A stretch of 64,000 nt of DNA from Acidobacteriota bacterium. GTDB lineage: Bacteria; Acidobacteriota; Blastocatellia; Pyrinomonadales; Pyrinomonadaceae. The stretch spans positions 29,644 to 93,643 of the forward strand of contig JAIVJM010000012.1 in NCBI GenBank assembly GCA_020199995.1, given 5' to 3'. Numbering within the stretch: position 1 is the first letter of the stretch; each line of letters opens with the position of its first letter. Made by a program: the position numbers and the translations under genes. Under the pieces are notes generated by a model. That model saw only the letters and a program-made list of their open reading frames with translations, was not told the origin of the DNA and searched no databases. Shown piece by piece: positions 17,187-26,510 of the stretch.

Positions 17187-17637
17187 ATTTGACGGCGTCC
17201 CGGTCGGTGATGATGCTCATGATGTCGGCTTCGGCGGCGAGCTGGCCGTCGACGTGCGCCTCGCCGTGCATGCGCTGGACGCGAGAGCCGACGCGCGTGG
17301 GCGTGACGGTCAAGATCAGAGTGTCTCCGGGGACGACGGGGCGGCGGAAGCGCGCGTTGTCGATGCCGCTGAAGAGGACGAGCTTGCGCTCGCGGTTCTC
17401 GATCTGCTGGAGGGCGTAGACGGCCCCGACCTGCGCCATCGCCTCGACGATGAGGACGCCGGGCATGACGGGCGCGCCGGGGAAGTGACCCTCAAAAAAA
17501 TGCTCGTTGATCGTCACCTGCTTGACGCCGACGATGCGCGTCTCGGGCGTAATCTCGATGATGCGGTCAACCAGAAGGAAGGGGTAGCGGTGCGGCAGAA
17601 TCCGCTGGATGTCGAGCGTGTCGAGAACCGTTTCCAT
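17185..17637 (-). CDS. fabZ: 3-hydroxyacyl-ACP dehydratase FabZ
   Basis: 150 residues from the ATG at 17637. The extra 37 N-terminal residues in the ORF track are translated heptamer repeat (H4) and are rejected. 'LPHRYPFLLVDRI' (catalytic His) and 'GHFPGAPVMPGVLIVEAMAQ' (catalytic Glu) are the FabZ hotdog signatures. It dehydrates 3-hydroxyacyl-ACP in fatty acid elongation and competes with LpxA for that substrate, which explains the shared operon. Confidence 0.95.
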   Translation of the reverse strand: METVLDTLDIQRILPHRYPFLLVDRIIEITPETRIVGVKQVTINEHFFEGHFPGAPVMPGVLIVEAMAQVGAVYALQQIENRERKLVLFSGIDNARFRRPVVPGDTLILTVTPTRVGSRVQRMHGEAHVDGQLAAEADIMSIITDRDAVK

Positions 17638-17647
17638 AGCAAAAGGC

Positions 17648-17766
17648 CGTGAACCGTAAACCGTGACGGGTGACAGATCAAAAGCCGTGAACCGTAAACC
17701 ATGACGGGTGACAGGAGAAAGACGAGTTCTTCTCCTGTCACCCGTCACGGTTTACGGTTCACGGCT
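17648..17766. repeat. Heptamer inverted array H4 (CCGTGAA/CCGTAAA class)
   Basis: Two left arms (from 17648 and 17685) of CCGTGAACCGTAAACC-GTGACGGGTGACAG and one right arm (17739-17766) that pairs with them. The loop near 17722-17740 contains GAAAGACGAGTTCTTC, resembling the loops of H10, H13 and H17. It lies between skp and fabZ. Confidence 0.9.
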
Positions 17767-17767
17767 C

Positions 17768-18418
17768 TTAGCGGTTGGCCGGCGTGCTGGTCGAGGCGGT
17801 GGCCGGGTTGCGCTGGTTGTAGTCGGCGATGAAGGCGGGCGTGAGGTCGAGGCCGTCGTTGACGACGAACATCACCTCGCCCATCTTGCTGACGTCGAAG
17901 ATGACCGTCACGCCACGCGTCTTGGCGAACGCCTGAAGCGCGGTGCCGATATCCTGATAGACGGGCTGGGTCACGTCGCGCAGGCGCTTCTGGTAGGCGC
18001 GCTGCGCGTCCTGCGACCTGCGCTCGATGTCGTTCTTCAGCGTCTCGGCCTGATCGGCCTTCGCGGCCAGAGCCTTCTGGTCGGCGACGTTTTTGGTCGC
18101 CTCGATGTCCTTGAGAATCTGGTCGTACTGCCCGCGCAGTCTCTGAAGCTCGTCGCTGCGCGGCTTGAACTCGTTGTTGACGACGTTGAAGGCGTTGACG
18201 AGACGGGTGATGCCCGACTTCGGGTCGGCGAAGGCTTCGGTGTCGATGATCGCGATCTTGCCCTCGACGGGGTTGCCGCCCGGAGCACCGCCCGGCGTGG
18301 TGGCGGGCCTCTGCGGGGCGGGCGCAGCCGGGCGTCCGGCTGCGGGTTGCGCGCTGACGGAGAGCGCGGTCAGGGCCGCGAACGCGGCGGCGGCGGCGAT
18401 GTTGCGAATGAGTTTCAT
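17768..18418 (-). CDS. skp: OmpH/Skp family periplasmic chaperone
   Basis: 216 residues from the ATG at 18418 (the ORF's TTG extension is unlikely). A signal peptide ends 'SVSAQ', then a Pro/Ala/Gly-rich linker, then 'GKIAIIDTEAF', the typical first strand of OmpH/Skp. A long charged coiled coil (about residues 95-165) forms the tentacles, and 'VTVIFDVSKMGEVMFV' is the returning core strand. Skp holds unfolded outer-membrane proteins for BamA, encoded just upstream. Confidence 0.88.
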   Translation of the reverse strand: MKLIRNIAAAAAFAALTALSVSAQPAAGRPAAPAPQRPATTPGGAPGGNPVEGKIAIIDTEAFADPKSGITRLVNAFNVVNNEFKPRSDELQRLRGQYDQILKDIEATKNVADQKALAAKADQAETLKNDIERRSQDAQRAYQKRLRDVTQPVYQDIGTALQAFAKTRGVTVIFDVSKMGEVMFVVNDGLDLTPAFIADYNQRNPATASTSTPANR

Positions 18419-18517
18419 GTCTTTCTTGTACTGCTCCTTCAAAAGTCAAAGGGACGCGCCGCACGTCGGTTTCAACCTGAATGGGATGGCGCTCTCCCGT
18501 AGTTTAATACTGGACGA

Positions 18518-21424
18518 TCAGAAAGTCCGCCCGATGCTGAACCGGAAGAGGCTCCTTTTCTCTCCCAGAACCGCGACCCGTGCGTTCGGATTATAGGCGT
18601 AAATGAAGCGAAACGGCACGTTGACGACCGGCAGTTGGATGCGCAACTCGCCCCCGACGCTGGATCGGTAGTCGCCGAATTTCGAAAAAAGGCTCTGCGA
18701 CAGACGCGCCACCGTGTTGGTCTGCGCCTCGCCCCTGAGGAAGACGGGCTGGACGCCGAAGGGGAGGCCCGTCACCGGGTCGGTCGGCCCGACCCGCCGT
18801 AGATTCTCGAACTGCTCCTGCGTCAGGAGCCGGTCGCCCGTGACGAGCAGCGCGCCCGAAATAGGCGAGGCCGCGAGCTGCGGGTTGCGTCGCCGGGCGA
18901 GCGCCGTCAAGCCCCCGAGGCTCGACAGGAAAGGCAGGTCGCCGAGGAACTGGGTCGAGAAAGTCTGGTCGCCGGACGTGCGCAGGTTGAAGGCCGTACC
19001 GATGTCGGCGAAGGCCGCGAGCGTGATGGGGCCGAAGATGGGGACGCGGTACTCGAAGTTGCCGAGCAGTTGCGTGTCGCCGCCGAGGAGGCGGAACTGG
19101 CGGTCAATGAGCAGGCTATTGGAGCCCGTCGCACCGGTGAAGGTGCCGAGGTCTCTCAGTTGCCCGCGCAGCGTTTCGGAGATTCCGGCGACCGGCGTGA
19201 TGTCTCCCGCGACGTTGTTCGTGACCTGCACGTTCTGCGACGAGACGAACACTTCGAGCGGCACAAGCGGGCCGATGGAGCGCACGTTGTAGCCGCGAAT
19301 CGAGAACTCGTCGCCGAGGTAGAAGGGCTGGTAAGTGCGCACGTCGCCGCCGATGCCGGCGAGCGCCATCTGGAGCGTGAGCTGCTGCCCCGCCGTCGGG
19401 TCAATCGAGGCGTTGCGCGTGTCGTAGACTAAAGTCGGCGTGAGGCGGCTCGTGGTGATGTTCGGCTGGTCGAAGACCCTCGGGATGAAGTTAGCCTGAT
19501 CGCCCGACTCGTTGACCGGCGGGTCCGCGATGGAGGAGCGCGAGATCGAATACGAGAGGCCGATGCGCGAGGCGCGCGCGATCTGGATGAGGCGGCGCGA
19601 GCGCGGTCGCCAGAACTCGGAGAGCGGCGAGCTGGCGAAGAGCGAAGCGCCCGTCGTGGTCTGCGTGAAGAGGTTCTCTTCGCTCGCGTTGAGAAAGTCG
19701 AACTGGTTGCCGAACGCGCCGCCGATGGCCTCGACATTCTGCGAGAGGATCGTGCCCTCGCCGAAGAACTTGCGCGACTCGGTGAAGAGCGAGAAGCCGA
19801 CCGTGATCGGGCGGTCTTTGATGTACGGCTCGGTGAACGAGAAGAGGATTGACTTCTGCCGGTTGCCGAAGGCGAACTGGAACGAGAGCGACTCGCCGCG
19901 GCCCAGAAGGTTGTTGGTCGAGTAGTCGAGCCCGAAGAACGAGCCGCCGACGCCCGAGAGTCCGCCGTTGAAGGCGATCTGGTTGCGCCCGCGCTCGGTC
20001 ACGCGGAGGTTGATGTCCAGCTCGCCGCGCTCCTCGTCGGTGCGCAGCTCCGCGTCCTTGTCCTTGTCAATCGGGTCGAAGAAGCCGAGCTGGTTGAGCT
20101 TGAGGATCGAGAATTCCCAGAGCGACTTGTCGTAGATGTCGCCCTCGTTGACGGCCACCTCGCGCCTCAGCACGTTGTCGCGCGTGAAGGTATTGCCGAG
20201 GAACTCAAGGCGGCGCAAGCTGAACTGCTTGCCCTCGGTGATCGTCACCGTGAAGTCGGCGATGCCCTCCTTCGGGTTCTGCGGGTTGTCCTTGAACGCG
20301 GGGGCCACGTCGTACTCGTACTGGACAAAACCCGAGCGGCCGTAGAGCCGGTCGAGGTCTTCCGAGAGCGCCTTGACGAGCCGCTGGCCGTTGGCGACCT
20401 CGCCCGGCGTGAGCCCGATGACCTGACGGATGACCTCCTCGGAGTAGATCGAGTTGCCTTCGATCTTGATCGTCCCGAGGCGGTAGAGGCGGCCCTCGAC
20501 GACCGGGACGGTGACGCGCAGGCCCTCGTCAGTCGAGGAGATGATGGGCAGAGGGAGGATGGGGAAGCCCGTCCGGCGCGGCCCCACGCCCTCGACCTTC
20601 GGCTCGCCCGTGCGGGCTTCGAGGTAGCCCTTCGAGCGCATGTAGTTGACGACGTTGACGCGGAGGTCGTATTCGAGCTTTTCGAGGTGGAGGATGTCCT
20701 GCCCCTTGAAGCGCGAGATGAGGCCCGCCTCTTTGACGAGCTTCATCTGTGAGCGCAGCTCGCCGTCGGAGAAGACCTGATTGCCGTCGAAATCAACCTC
20801 GACGACGCGCACGCGGTCGCCCTCGTCCACCTTGAAGGGGAGCGCCACGGAGGTCAGCGAAATCTCCTCGGGCTCAACCTCGACGGTCGCGTTTGGGTGG
20901 CCCTTCTCGGCCAGCAACTCCTTGATGACGCGGCGGGCGTTGTTGAGCTTGACGGGGTCGAACGTGGACTCCTTCGAGATGCCGACGCGCTGCTCGCGGA
21001 AGGACTTGAGGACATCGGCTTCGGTAACGCTACTCAGCCCCTCGAAGGTGATGTCGCGGATGACGGGCAGCTCCTTGACCTTGAAGATGACGATGCGCCC
21101 GCGCGTGCCCCGCTCGGTCGAGACGCTCGTCTCGGTCTTGTCGAAGAACGGGAGGTTGAGGAGCGCCTGAAGGTCGCGGCGCACCTGCGCCTCGTTGAAG
21201 ACGTCGCCCTCGCGCGTCTGGATGTGGTAGAGCACGTCTTCGTCGCGCAGGCGGCGGTTGCCCTCGATCAAAAGCCGTTCGACCAGTTCCTGCTGCGGCG
21301 ACGGCGGGGCGGCGGGCTCCTGCGCACGCACCCGCGCCGCCACCACGGGCAGCACGGGATTGAGGAGCGTCAGACTGCCCAGAAGGGCGGCCACGAGATA
21401 AATCCACGGCGCGCGAATTCGCAT
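18518..21424 (-). CDS. bamA: Outer membrane protein assembly factor BamA
   Basis: 968 residues, longer than the 800-residue E. coli protein. After a signal segment, tandem POTRA domains cover roughly residues 45-430 ('LLIEGNRRLRDEDVLYHI', 'ITFEGLSSVTEADVLKSF', 'IKIEGNSIYSEEVIRQV', 'LEFLGNTFTRDNVLRREV'). The 16-strand barrel follows with 'NGGLSGVGGSFFGLDYSTNN', and 'FSIRGYNVRS' is in the position of the lid-loop RGF motif. The last residue is Phe ('IGRTF'), the usual C-terminal signal. It inserts barrel proteins in the outer membrane. First gene of the skp-fabZ-lpxA block after clpC. Confidence 0.95.
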   Translation of the reverse strand: MRIRAPWIYLVAALLGSLTLLNPVLPVVAARVRAQEPAAPPSPQQELVERLLIEGNRRLRDEDVLYHIQTREGDVFNEAQVRRDLQALLNLPFFDKTETSVSTERGTRGRIVIFKVKELPVIRDITFEGLSSVTEADVLKSFREQRVGISKESTFDPVKLNNARRVIKELLAEKGHPNATVEVEPEEISLTSVALPFKVDEGDRVRVVEVDFDGNQVFSDGELRSQMKLVKEAGLISRFKGQDILHLEKLEYDLRVNVVNYMRSKGYLEARTGEPKVEGVGPRRTGFPILPLPIISSTDEGLRVTVPVVEGRLYRLGTIKIEGNSIYSEEVIRQVIGLTPGEVANGQRLVKALSEDLDRLYGRSGFVQYEYDVAPAFKDNPQNPKEGIADFTVTITEGKQFSLRRLEFLGNTFTRDNVLRREVAVNEGDIYDKSLWEFSILKLNQLGFFDPIDKDKDAELRTDEERGELDINLRVTERGRNQIAFNGGLSGVGGSFFGLDYSTNNLLGRGESLSFQFAFGNRQKSILFSFTEPYIKDRPITVGFSLFTESRKFFGEGTILSQNVEAIGGAFGNQFDFLNASEENLFTQTTTGASLFASSPLSEFWRPRSRRLIQIARASRIGLSYSISRSSIADPPVNESGDQANFIPRVFDQPNITTSRLTPTLVYDTRNASIDPTAGQQLTLQMALAGIGGDVRTYQPFYLGDEFSIRGYNVRSIGPLVPLEVFVSSQNVQVTNNVAGDITPVAGISETLRGQLRDLGTFTGATGSNSLLIDRQFRLLGGDTQLLGNFEYRVPIFGPITLAAFADIGTAFNLRTSGDQTFSTQFLGDLPFLSSLGGLTALARRRNPQLAASPISGALLVTGDRLLTQEQFENLRRVGPTDPVTGLPFGVQPVFLRGEAQTNTVARLSQSLFSKFGDYRSSVGGELRIQLPVVNVPFRFIYAYNPNARVAVLGEKRSLFRFSIGRTF

Positions 21425-21636
21425 AAACTTAGTTTTTCGCCTCTAAAGATTACCGAGTGAATGAATTCCGGGAGACAGAAAAGAAAAACTTCGACGAGCT
21501 ACTCGTCCGAGCACGGGGTCAGTTCGGCCACGCGCGCGCGAGGGCTACAGCTTTCGGCGTTCAGGAGAGCTTGGATTCGCCCCGCCCCGCGCCACGTTGC
21601 CAAGCAGCCTTGGCCGTCACTCCCGCAAAGTGGCGC

Positions 21637-21665
21637 ATTATACAAGGCAAAGGGAAAAAGGTAAA
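21637..21665 (-). promoter_or_regulatory. Candidate promoter for bamA inside heptamer arm
   Basis: On the minus strand, TTTACC (21660-21665), 17 nt, then a perfect TATAAT (21637-21642). The -35 hexamer and spacer are made of the left arm of heptamer array H5. It would give a leader of about 205 nt ahead of bamA. Confidence 0.45.
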
Positions 21666-21727
21666 AGGCAAAAGGGCCGTGTCTACAGGCGACTCCTCTT
21701 GACTTTTACCTTTTTCCCTTTGCCTTG
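21643..21727. repeat. Heptamer-related inverted array H5
   Basis: Perfect 25-bp inverted arms, CAAGGCAAAGGGAAAAAGGT... at 21643-21667 and its complement at 21703-21727, with a 35-nt loop. The units are of the same AAAAGGT/AAAAGGC type as H3. The rest of the 325-bp clpC-bamA gap (21425-21642) shows no gene or other structure I can support. Confidence 0.88.
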
Positions 21728-21732
21728 TGACT

Positions 21733-21763
21733 TTTTAATTCACTGCTTTTCAGTGAATTAAAA
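21733..21763. terminator. Hairpin straddling the clpC stop codon
   Basis: Perfect 13-bp stem TTTTAATTCACTG / CAGTGAATTAAAA with a 5-nt loop. The clpC TGA lies at the loop edge (21750-21752). The A/T ends make a plausible intrinsic terminator on the minus strand, although it starts inside the coding sequence. Confidence 0.6.
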
Positions 21764-24140
21764 GCGCATCGCCCGGCTCCTCGACCCCCGCGGGGCGGTG
21801 GCTCAGCTCATTGCCGTCGCGGAAGACTTCGATGAGCGAAGCGCCGAGCGTGCCCTGGATGAGCGCCTCGGAGAGCGGGTCTTCGACGTACTTTTGCAGC
21901 GCGCGCCGGAGGGGCCGCGCCCCGTATGAGCGGTCGGCGCAGGTCTTCTCGACGATCCAGCGCTTGGCGTCTTCGGTCAGACGCACTTCGAGCCCGCGCC
22001 TTTGCAGCGTCTTGTTCAACTGGTCAACCTGAAGGCCGACGATCTCCAAAAGCTCATCGTCAATGAGCTGGTCGAAGATGATGATCTCGTCGAGGCGGTT
22101 GATGAATTCGGGATTGAAGGTTTGGCGCACCGCGCTCATGACCATCTCCTCCAGCTTCTCGCGCGAGGAGTCGGCGTTGGCCTGGAAGCCCATCGCGCCC
22201 TTTTTCTGGATGAAGCGCGCGCCGATGTTGGAGGTCATGATGATGATCGTGTTCTTGAAGTCCACAGTGTTGCCGAGCGCGTCCGTGAGGATGCCGTCCT
22301 CGAAGACTTGCAATAGCACATTGAAGATGTCGGGGTGCGCCTTCTCGACCTCGTCGAAGAGCAGCACGGAGTAGGGCGAGCGGCGGATGCGCTCGGTGAG
22401 CTGTCCGCCCTCCTCGTGCCCGACGTAACCGGGCGGGCTGCCGATGAGCTTCGAGACCGAATGTTTCTCCATGAACTCCGACATGTCGAAGCGGATCATC
22501 GAGCGCTCCGAGCCGAAGAGGAACTCCGCGAGCGAGCGCGCGACTTCGGTTTTGCCGACGCCCGTGGGCCCGAGGAAGAGGAACGAGCCGACGGGGCGGT
22601 GCGGGTTCTTGAGCCCTGCGCGCGAGCGCCGAATCGAGCGCGCGAGCGCGGAGATGGCGGGCCGCTGCGCGATGACGCGGTGGCGCAGCTCGTCCTCGAT
22701 GCGCAGGAGCTTCTCGGTCTCCTCTTCTTTGAGCGAGGTGATGGGGATGCCGGTCCAGCGCGCGATGACATCCTCGATGTCGTCCTTCGAGACCTCGACC
22801 GACATCAGCATCTCGTCCTCTTCGGAGAGGACTGTGGAGCCGGGCAGCGCGGGTATTGTCGTCCGCAGGTACATGCTGCGCTCGTCGAAGTAGTCGCCGC
22901 GCGGCGGGGGCGGCGGGGCCGCGGGGTGGTCGCGCCGCACGCGGAGCTTGACGCGCGCGCCCGCCTCGTCAATCACGTCAATCGCCTTGTCGGGGAGAAA
23001 GCGGTCGGGAATGTACCGGTTCGACTGGTAGACGGCGGCTTCGAGCGCCTCGTCGGTGTAGCGTACCTGATGGAAAGCCTCGTAGCGCTCGCGCACGCCG
23101 CCGAGGATGCGGATCGCCTCCTCCTCGTTTGGCGGCGGAACCTTGACGGACTGGAAGCGGCGCTCAAGCGAGCGGTCTTTCTCGATGGACTTGCGGAACT
23201 CAGCCGGAGTGGTCGCGCCGATGCACTGGATTTCGCCGCGCGAGAGCGCGGGCTTGAGGATGTTTGCGGCGTCGAGCGAACCCTCGGCCGATCCGGCGCC
23301 GACGAGCGTGTGCAGTTCGTCGATGAAGACGATGTACTGCGGGTTCTCGACCAGCTCGCGCATGATCTGCTTGAGGCGCTCCTCGAACTGCCCGCGGTAC
23401 TTCGTGCCCGCGACGATGAGCGAAAGGTCTAAGGAGAGGATTCGCTTGTTCTCCAAAAACGAAGGGACCTCGCCGCGGTTGATGCGCTGCGCCAGCCCCT
23501 CGACAATCGCGGTCTTGCCGACGCCCGGCTCGCCGATCAAGACCGGGTTATTCTTGGTGCGGCGGCAGAGTATCTGGACGACGCGCTCGATCTCGGCCTC
23601 TCGCCCGACGAGCGGGTCGAGCTTGTCGTTCCCGGCGTCGTCCGTGAGGTCGCGCGAGAACTCGGCGAGGTGCGGCGTCTCTTTCTTCTGCGCGGCGCGC
23701 GGGTCGCCGCCCGCATGGCGGGCGACCTCGTCGCGGACGGCGGCGAGGCGCAGACCGCGCTCGTAGAGAATCTCGGCGGCCATCGAGCGCTCTTCGCGGA
23801 GCAGCCCGAGCAGCAGATGCTCGGTCCCGATGTGGCGGTGTTGGAGGCGGTCGGACTCCTCGTGCGCGAAGGCGAGGACGCGCTTGGTCTCGGGCGCGAG
23901 GGGCAGCTCCACCGAGGTCGAAATCTTTTCGCGCAAAGGGGCGCGGCCCTCGATCTCCTTGCGGATGGCTTCGAGCGAGGTCTGCGCGCGCGCGAGGAAA
24001 CGCGAGGTGAGCGTCTTGTCTTCGCGCATTAAGCCGAGGAGCAGGTGCTCCGGCTCGATGGCCGGCGCGCCGAACTGGCTCGCTTCGTAACGCGCAAAGA
24101 AGATGACCCTCCGCGCTTTCTCCGTGTAGCGTTCAAACAT
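21750..24140 (-). CDS. clpC: ClpC-type AAA+ unfoldase
   Basis: 796 residues. Two Clp N-domain repeats ('[13 protein letters not shown]', '[13 protein letters not shown]') are followed by AAA-1 with Walker A '[13 protein letters not shown]' and Walker B '[11 protein letters not shown]', then AAA-2 with '[14 protein letters not shown]', '[15 protein letters not shown]' and a C-terminal D2 small domain. Between the rings, where ClpC usually has a UVR coiled-coil middle domain, there is a short Pro-rich stretch ('[14 protein letters not shown]'), so partner binding may differ. It unfolds proteins for ClpP, which is not in this window. Confidence 0.9.
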   Translation of the reverse strand: MFERYTEKARRVIFFARYEASQFGAPAIEPEHLLLGLMREDKTLTSRFLARAQTSLEAIRKEIEGRAPLREKISTSVELPLAPETKRVLAFAHEESDRLQHRHIGTEHLLLGLLREERSMAAEILYERGLRLAAVRDEVARHAGGDPRAAQKKETPHLAEFSRDLTDDAGNDKLDPLVGREAEIERVVQILCRRTKNNPVLIGEPGVGKTAIVEGLAQRINRGEVPSFLENKRILSLDLSLIVAGTKYRGQFEERLKQIMRELVENPQYIVFIDELHTLVGAGSAEGSLDAANILKPALSRGEIQCIGATTPAEFRKSIEKDRSLERRFQSVKVPPPNEEEAIRILGGVRERYEAFHQVRYTDEALEAAVYQSNRYIPDRFLPDKAIDVIDEAGARVKLRVRRDHPAAPPPPPRGDYFDERSMYLRTTIPALPGSTVLSEEDEMLMSVEVSKDDIEDVIARWTGIPITSLKEEETEKLLRIEDELRHRVIAQRPAISALARSIRRSRAGLKNPHRPVGSFLFLGPTGVGKTEVARSLAEFLFGSERSMIRFDMSEFMEKHSVSKLIGSPPGYVGHEEGGQLTERIRRSPYSVLLFDEVEKAHPDIFNVLLQVFEDGILTDALGNTVDFKNTIIIMTSNIGARFIQKKGAMGFQANADSSREKLEEMVMSAVRQTFNPEFINRLDEIIIFDQLIDDELLEIVGLQVDQLNKTLQRRGLEVRLTEDAKRWIVEKTCADRSYGARPLRRALQKYVEDPLSEALIQGTLGASLIEVFRDGNELSHRPAGVEEPGDALLIH

Positions 24141-24231
24141 AAGAGCTATTTCCGGCAGAAAAGGAAGATGTCGTCGTATCGAGTCCGACGCGCCCCGGCG
24201 TCAGGGAGTTGCGCCGGAAAACCGCACGCAC

Positions 24232-24261
24232 AGTATAACTGAAACACTTGCCGGATGTCAG
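24232..24261 (-). promoter_or_regulatory. Candidate sigma-70 promoter for clpC
   Basis: On the minus strand CTGACA (24256-24261), 18 nt, then TATACT (24232-24237), about 90 bp upstream of the clpC ATG. It lies just downstream of heptamer array H6, so clpC may be transcribed independently of lolD. Confidence 0.5.
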
Positions 24262-24274
24262 ATTTGAAATTAAA

Positions 24275-24388
24275 AAGTCTGGAGTCTGAAGTCTGGAGCC
24301 GGAAAGAAAGACCGTCTTAACTCAATACTTCCGACTTCGTGCTCCTGACTCCAGACTTCAGACTCCAGACTTCAGACTCCAGACTCCT
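24275..24388. repeat. Heptamer inverted array H6 (GACTCCA class)
   Basis: Left arm AGTCTGGAGTCTGAAGTCTGG (24276-24299 region), right arm of seven GACTCCA/GACTTCA units (24345-24388). The lolD stop codon and its last residues 'ESGV' are inside the right arm. Confidence 0.9.
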
Positions 24389-25160
24389 CTACGATTCCTT
24401 CCCGGAGCAGCAGCCGCCGGTCGCAGGTGCGCGCCAGTTCCTCGTTGTGCGTGGCGACGAGGACGCAGGCGCGGGAGGCGCGGCTGAGGTCGGCGAGCAG
24501 CGCGCCGACCTCAGCGCCGGTGCGCGCGTCGAGGTTGCCCGTGGGCTCGTCGGCGAGGACGAGCCGCGGGCGCGTGACGAGGGCGCGCGCAATCGCCACG
24601 CGCTGCTGCTCGCCGCCGGAAAGCTCGCCCGCCGCATGCGCGGCCCTCGCGGCGAGCCCGACCGCCCCCAGCATCTCCGCAGCCCGCGCGCGCGCCTCGC
24701 GCCAGCCGCGCCGCGCCACCAAGAGCGGCAGCGCGACGTTCTCTTCCGCCGAGAGGTCTGCCAAAAGGTGATGGAACTGGAAGACGAACCCGACCTCGCG
24801 GCCCCGAAAGCGCGCCAGCTCAGCGCGCCCCGCGCGCAGAATCTCGAAATCGTCGAGCCGCGCGCTGCCCGCGTCCGCCTCCTCCAGCCCGCCGAGCATG
24901 TGCAGCAGCGTCGTCTTCCCCGACCCCGACGCGCCCACCAACGCCACCATCTCCCCCGCCCTCGCCTCAAACGACACGCCGCGCAAAACCTCTAGTGTGC
25001 CACCCGACGGGTTTCGGAAAGACTTCCGCACGCCTTCAACGACGAGTCTGGAGTCCGGAGTCCGGAGTCTGGACTCTGAATTGGCAGACTCCGAGTCTTG
25101 AGCGCGCAAGCGCTCTTCCGATTCCGGACTCCGGACTCCAGACTCCAGGCTTTTTTTCAT
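24372..25160 (-). CDS. lolD: LolD-type lipoprotein-releasing ABC ATPase with repeat-encoded N-terminus
   Basis: 262 residues. Walker A 'GASGSGKTTLLHML', signature 'LSGGEQQRVAIARAL', Walker B 'LVLADEPTGNLD' and the H-loop 'ATHNEEL' are intact; 'HHLLADLSAEENVALPL' is the LolD-type Q-loop region. With the LolC/E permease it extracts lipoproteins from the inner membrane. The ATG overlaps the permease stop (ATGA). The first 40 or so residues ('MKKSLESGVRSPESEERLR...') are translated heptamer array H7 and precede the normal LolD start 'LVVEGVRKSF'. No alternative ATG exists there, so the extension is probably made. The C-terminus also comes from an array (H6). Confidence 0.88.
   Translation of the reverse strand: MKKSLESGVRSPESEERLRAQDSESANSESRLRTPDSRLVVEGVRKSFRNPSGGTLEVLRGVSFEARAGEMVALVGASGSGKTTLLHMLGGLEEADAGSARLDDFEILRAGRAELARFRGREVGFVFQFHHLLADLSAEENVALPLLVARRGWREARARAAEMLGAVGLAARAAHAAGELSGGEQQRVAIARALVTRPRLVLADEPTGNLDARTGAEVGALLADLSRASRACVLVATHNEELARTCDRRLLLREGIVEESGV
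25046..25149. repeat. Heptamer inverted array H7 (GACTCCA class) inside lolD
   Basis: Left arm of GAGTCTG/GAGTCCG units (25044-25079), loop with an AGCGCGCAAGCGCT hairpin, right arm of GGACTCC/AGACTCC units (25125-25149). Unlike the other arrays it lies wholly within an open reading frame, just after the lolD ATG. Confidence 0.88.
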
Positions 25161-26503
25161 TCGTACCTGAGCGCCTCCGCGGGGCGCACGCGCGCCGCAG
25201 CCCGCGCCGGATAGAGGGTCGCCAGAAGGCTCACGGCGAAGGCCGCAAGCGCGGGAAGCAGGACCTCCGCGAGGTGCGGCCTGAAGGGGACGGCGCTGAT
25301 CGAGTAGACGTCGGGCGGCAGGCGCACCACCTCAAAGTATTCGCCCGCGGCGCACGCCGCGAGCCCGAGCGCGACCCCTGCGAGCGCGCCCACGGCCCCG
25401 ATGACCGCGCCCTCGATAATGAAGATCGTCAGGATGCCGCGCGGGCGCGCGCCCATCGCGCCGAGGACGGCGATGTCGGGCCGGCGCTCGACGACGACGA
25501 GCGCGAGCGTCGTCGTGATGTTGAGCGCGGCCATGACCATGATGAGCAGGATGATGAGCGCGACGGTGCGGCGCTCCAGTTCCAGCGCGGCGAAGAGCGG
25601 GCGGTTGGCCTCGCGCCAGTCCACGGTCGTCCAGCCTTCGCCGAGCGCCGCGCGGACGCGCCCCGCGACCGCCTCCGCCTCGAAGATGTCCCGCACCTCG
25701 ATGCTGACGACGGAAGATTTCAGCTCCGCGCCCGCGATTCGCGGCACTTCGGCGAGCGGCAAGTAAGTCCATGTCGAGTCGTAGTCGTAGAGCCCGGTGC
25801 GGAACACACCCACCACCACGACGCGACGCGCGCGCGGGCTGAAGCCGGGCGGCGTCGGCGACTTCTCGCCCGTCACGACCCAGCCCTCGTGGCCCACCTC
25901 TCTAAGCCCCGTGCGCGCCGCCAAATTTTCCCCGAGGATGACCGGCGCGGGCGGCTCGTCCTCTTCTTCATCCTCCGTCCCCGATTCATCCTCCACGCCC
26001 GGCGCGCGTTGCTCCGCCGCCCCCGGCGCGCCGGATGCCCTCTGACTGCCCTTGTCCGGCTCTCCGGGCGCGGTTTGGCGAAAGAGAGTCTCCAACTCGC
26101 CCGCCGTGAGCGTCCGGCGGATTTCGCCCCGCGTGCGCGCCGACTGCTCGTCAACGCCGCGCAGGAGCGTGTAGGCCATCCCGCCCGGCCCTTTTAACAA
26201 GGCCCCCTCGTAGGTCGTCGGCGCGGCCTCGACGACTCCCTCGACGCCGCGCACGCGCGCGGCCACAAAGCGCGAATCGGCGACGGCCTGAGAGTCGTCA
26301 GGCATCAACGTGACGTGCGCCGTCCCGCGCAGGATTTTGTCGCGCAGCTCGTCGCGGAAGCCGTTCGCCAGCGCCAGCGCCACGATCAGCGCCGCGACCC
26401 CGCACGCGATCCCCGCCACCGCCGCGAGCGCCGTCAGCTTCACCACGCGCCGCCCACGCCGCACGCGCAGATACCTCAGGGCGAGAAAGATTTCGTAGGG
26501 CAT
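25157..26503 (-). CDS. LolC/LolE-family lipoprotein-releasing permease
   Basis: 448 residues. N-terminal 'FLALRYLRVRRGRRVVKLTA' precedes TM1 (about 22-46). A large periplasmic domain follows, then three C-terminal TM helices (about 315-340, 360-390, 410-432), with 'ALNITTTLALVVVERRPDIAVLGAMGA' (read as its first 20 residues) containing the coupling-helix region and the terminal 'PARAAARVRPAEALRYE' motif typical of LolCE/MacB folds. An acidic, low-complexity insert (about residues 150-188, 'DESGTEDEEEDEPP') sits in the periplasmic domain. Single LolC/E gene, so a homodimer (LolF-like) is likely. Confidence 0.88.
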   Translation of the reverse strand: MPYEIFLALRYLRVRRGRRVVKLTALAAVAGIACGVAALIVALALANGFRDELRDKILRGTAHVTLMPDDSQAVADSRFVAARVRGVEGVVEAAPTTYEGALLKGPGGMAYTLLRGVDEQSARTRGEIRRTLTAGELETLFRQTAPGEPDKGSQRASGAPGAAEQRAPGVEDESGTEDEEEDEPPAPVILGENLAARTGLREVGHEGWVVTGEKSPTPPGFSPRARRVVVVGVFRTGLYDYDSTWTYLPLAEVPRIAGAELKSSVVSIEVRDIFEAEAVAGRVRAALGEGWTTVDWREANRPLFAALELERRTVALIILLIMVMAALNITTTLALVVVERRPDIAVLGAMGARPRGILTIFIIEGAVIGAVGALAGVALGLAACAAGEYFEVVRLPPDVYSISAVPFRPHLAEVLLPALAAFAVSLLATLYPARAAARVRPAEALRYE

Positions 26504-26510
26504 AAATTCA

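Noticed and set aside
17638-17748. 37-residue N-terminal extension of FabZ
   Set aside because: It is translated heptamer sequence (H4); the ATG at 17637 gives normal FabZ length.
22335-23432. 365-residue ORF antisense to clpC
   Set aside because: Shadow frame of a fully conserved ClpC; no domain or start signal.
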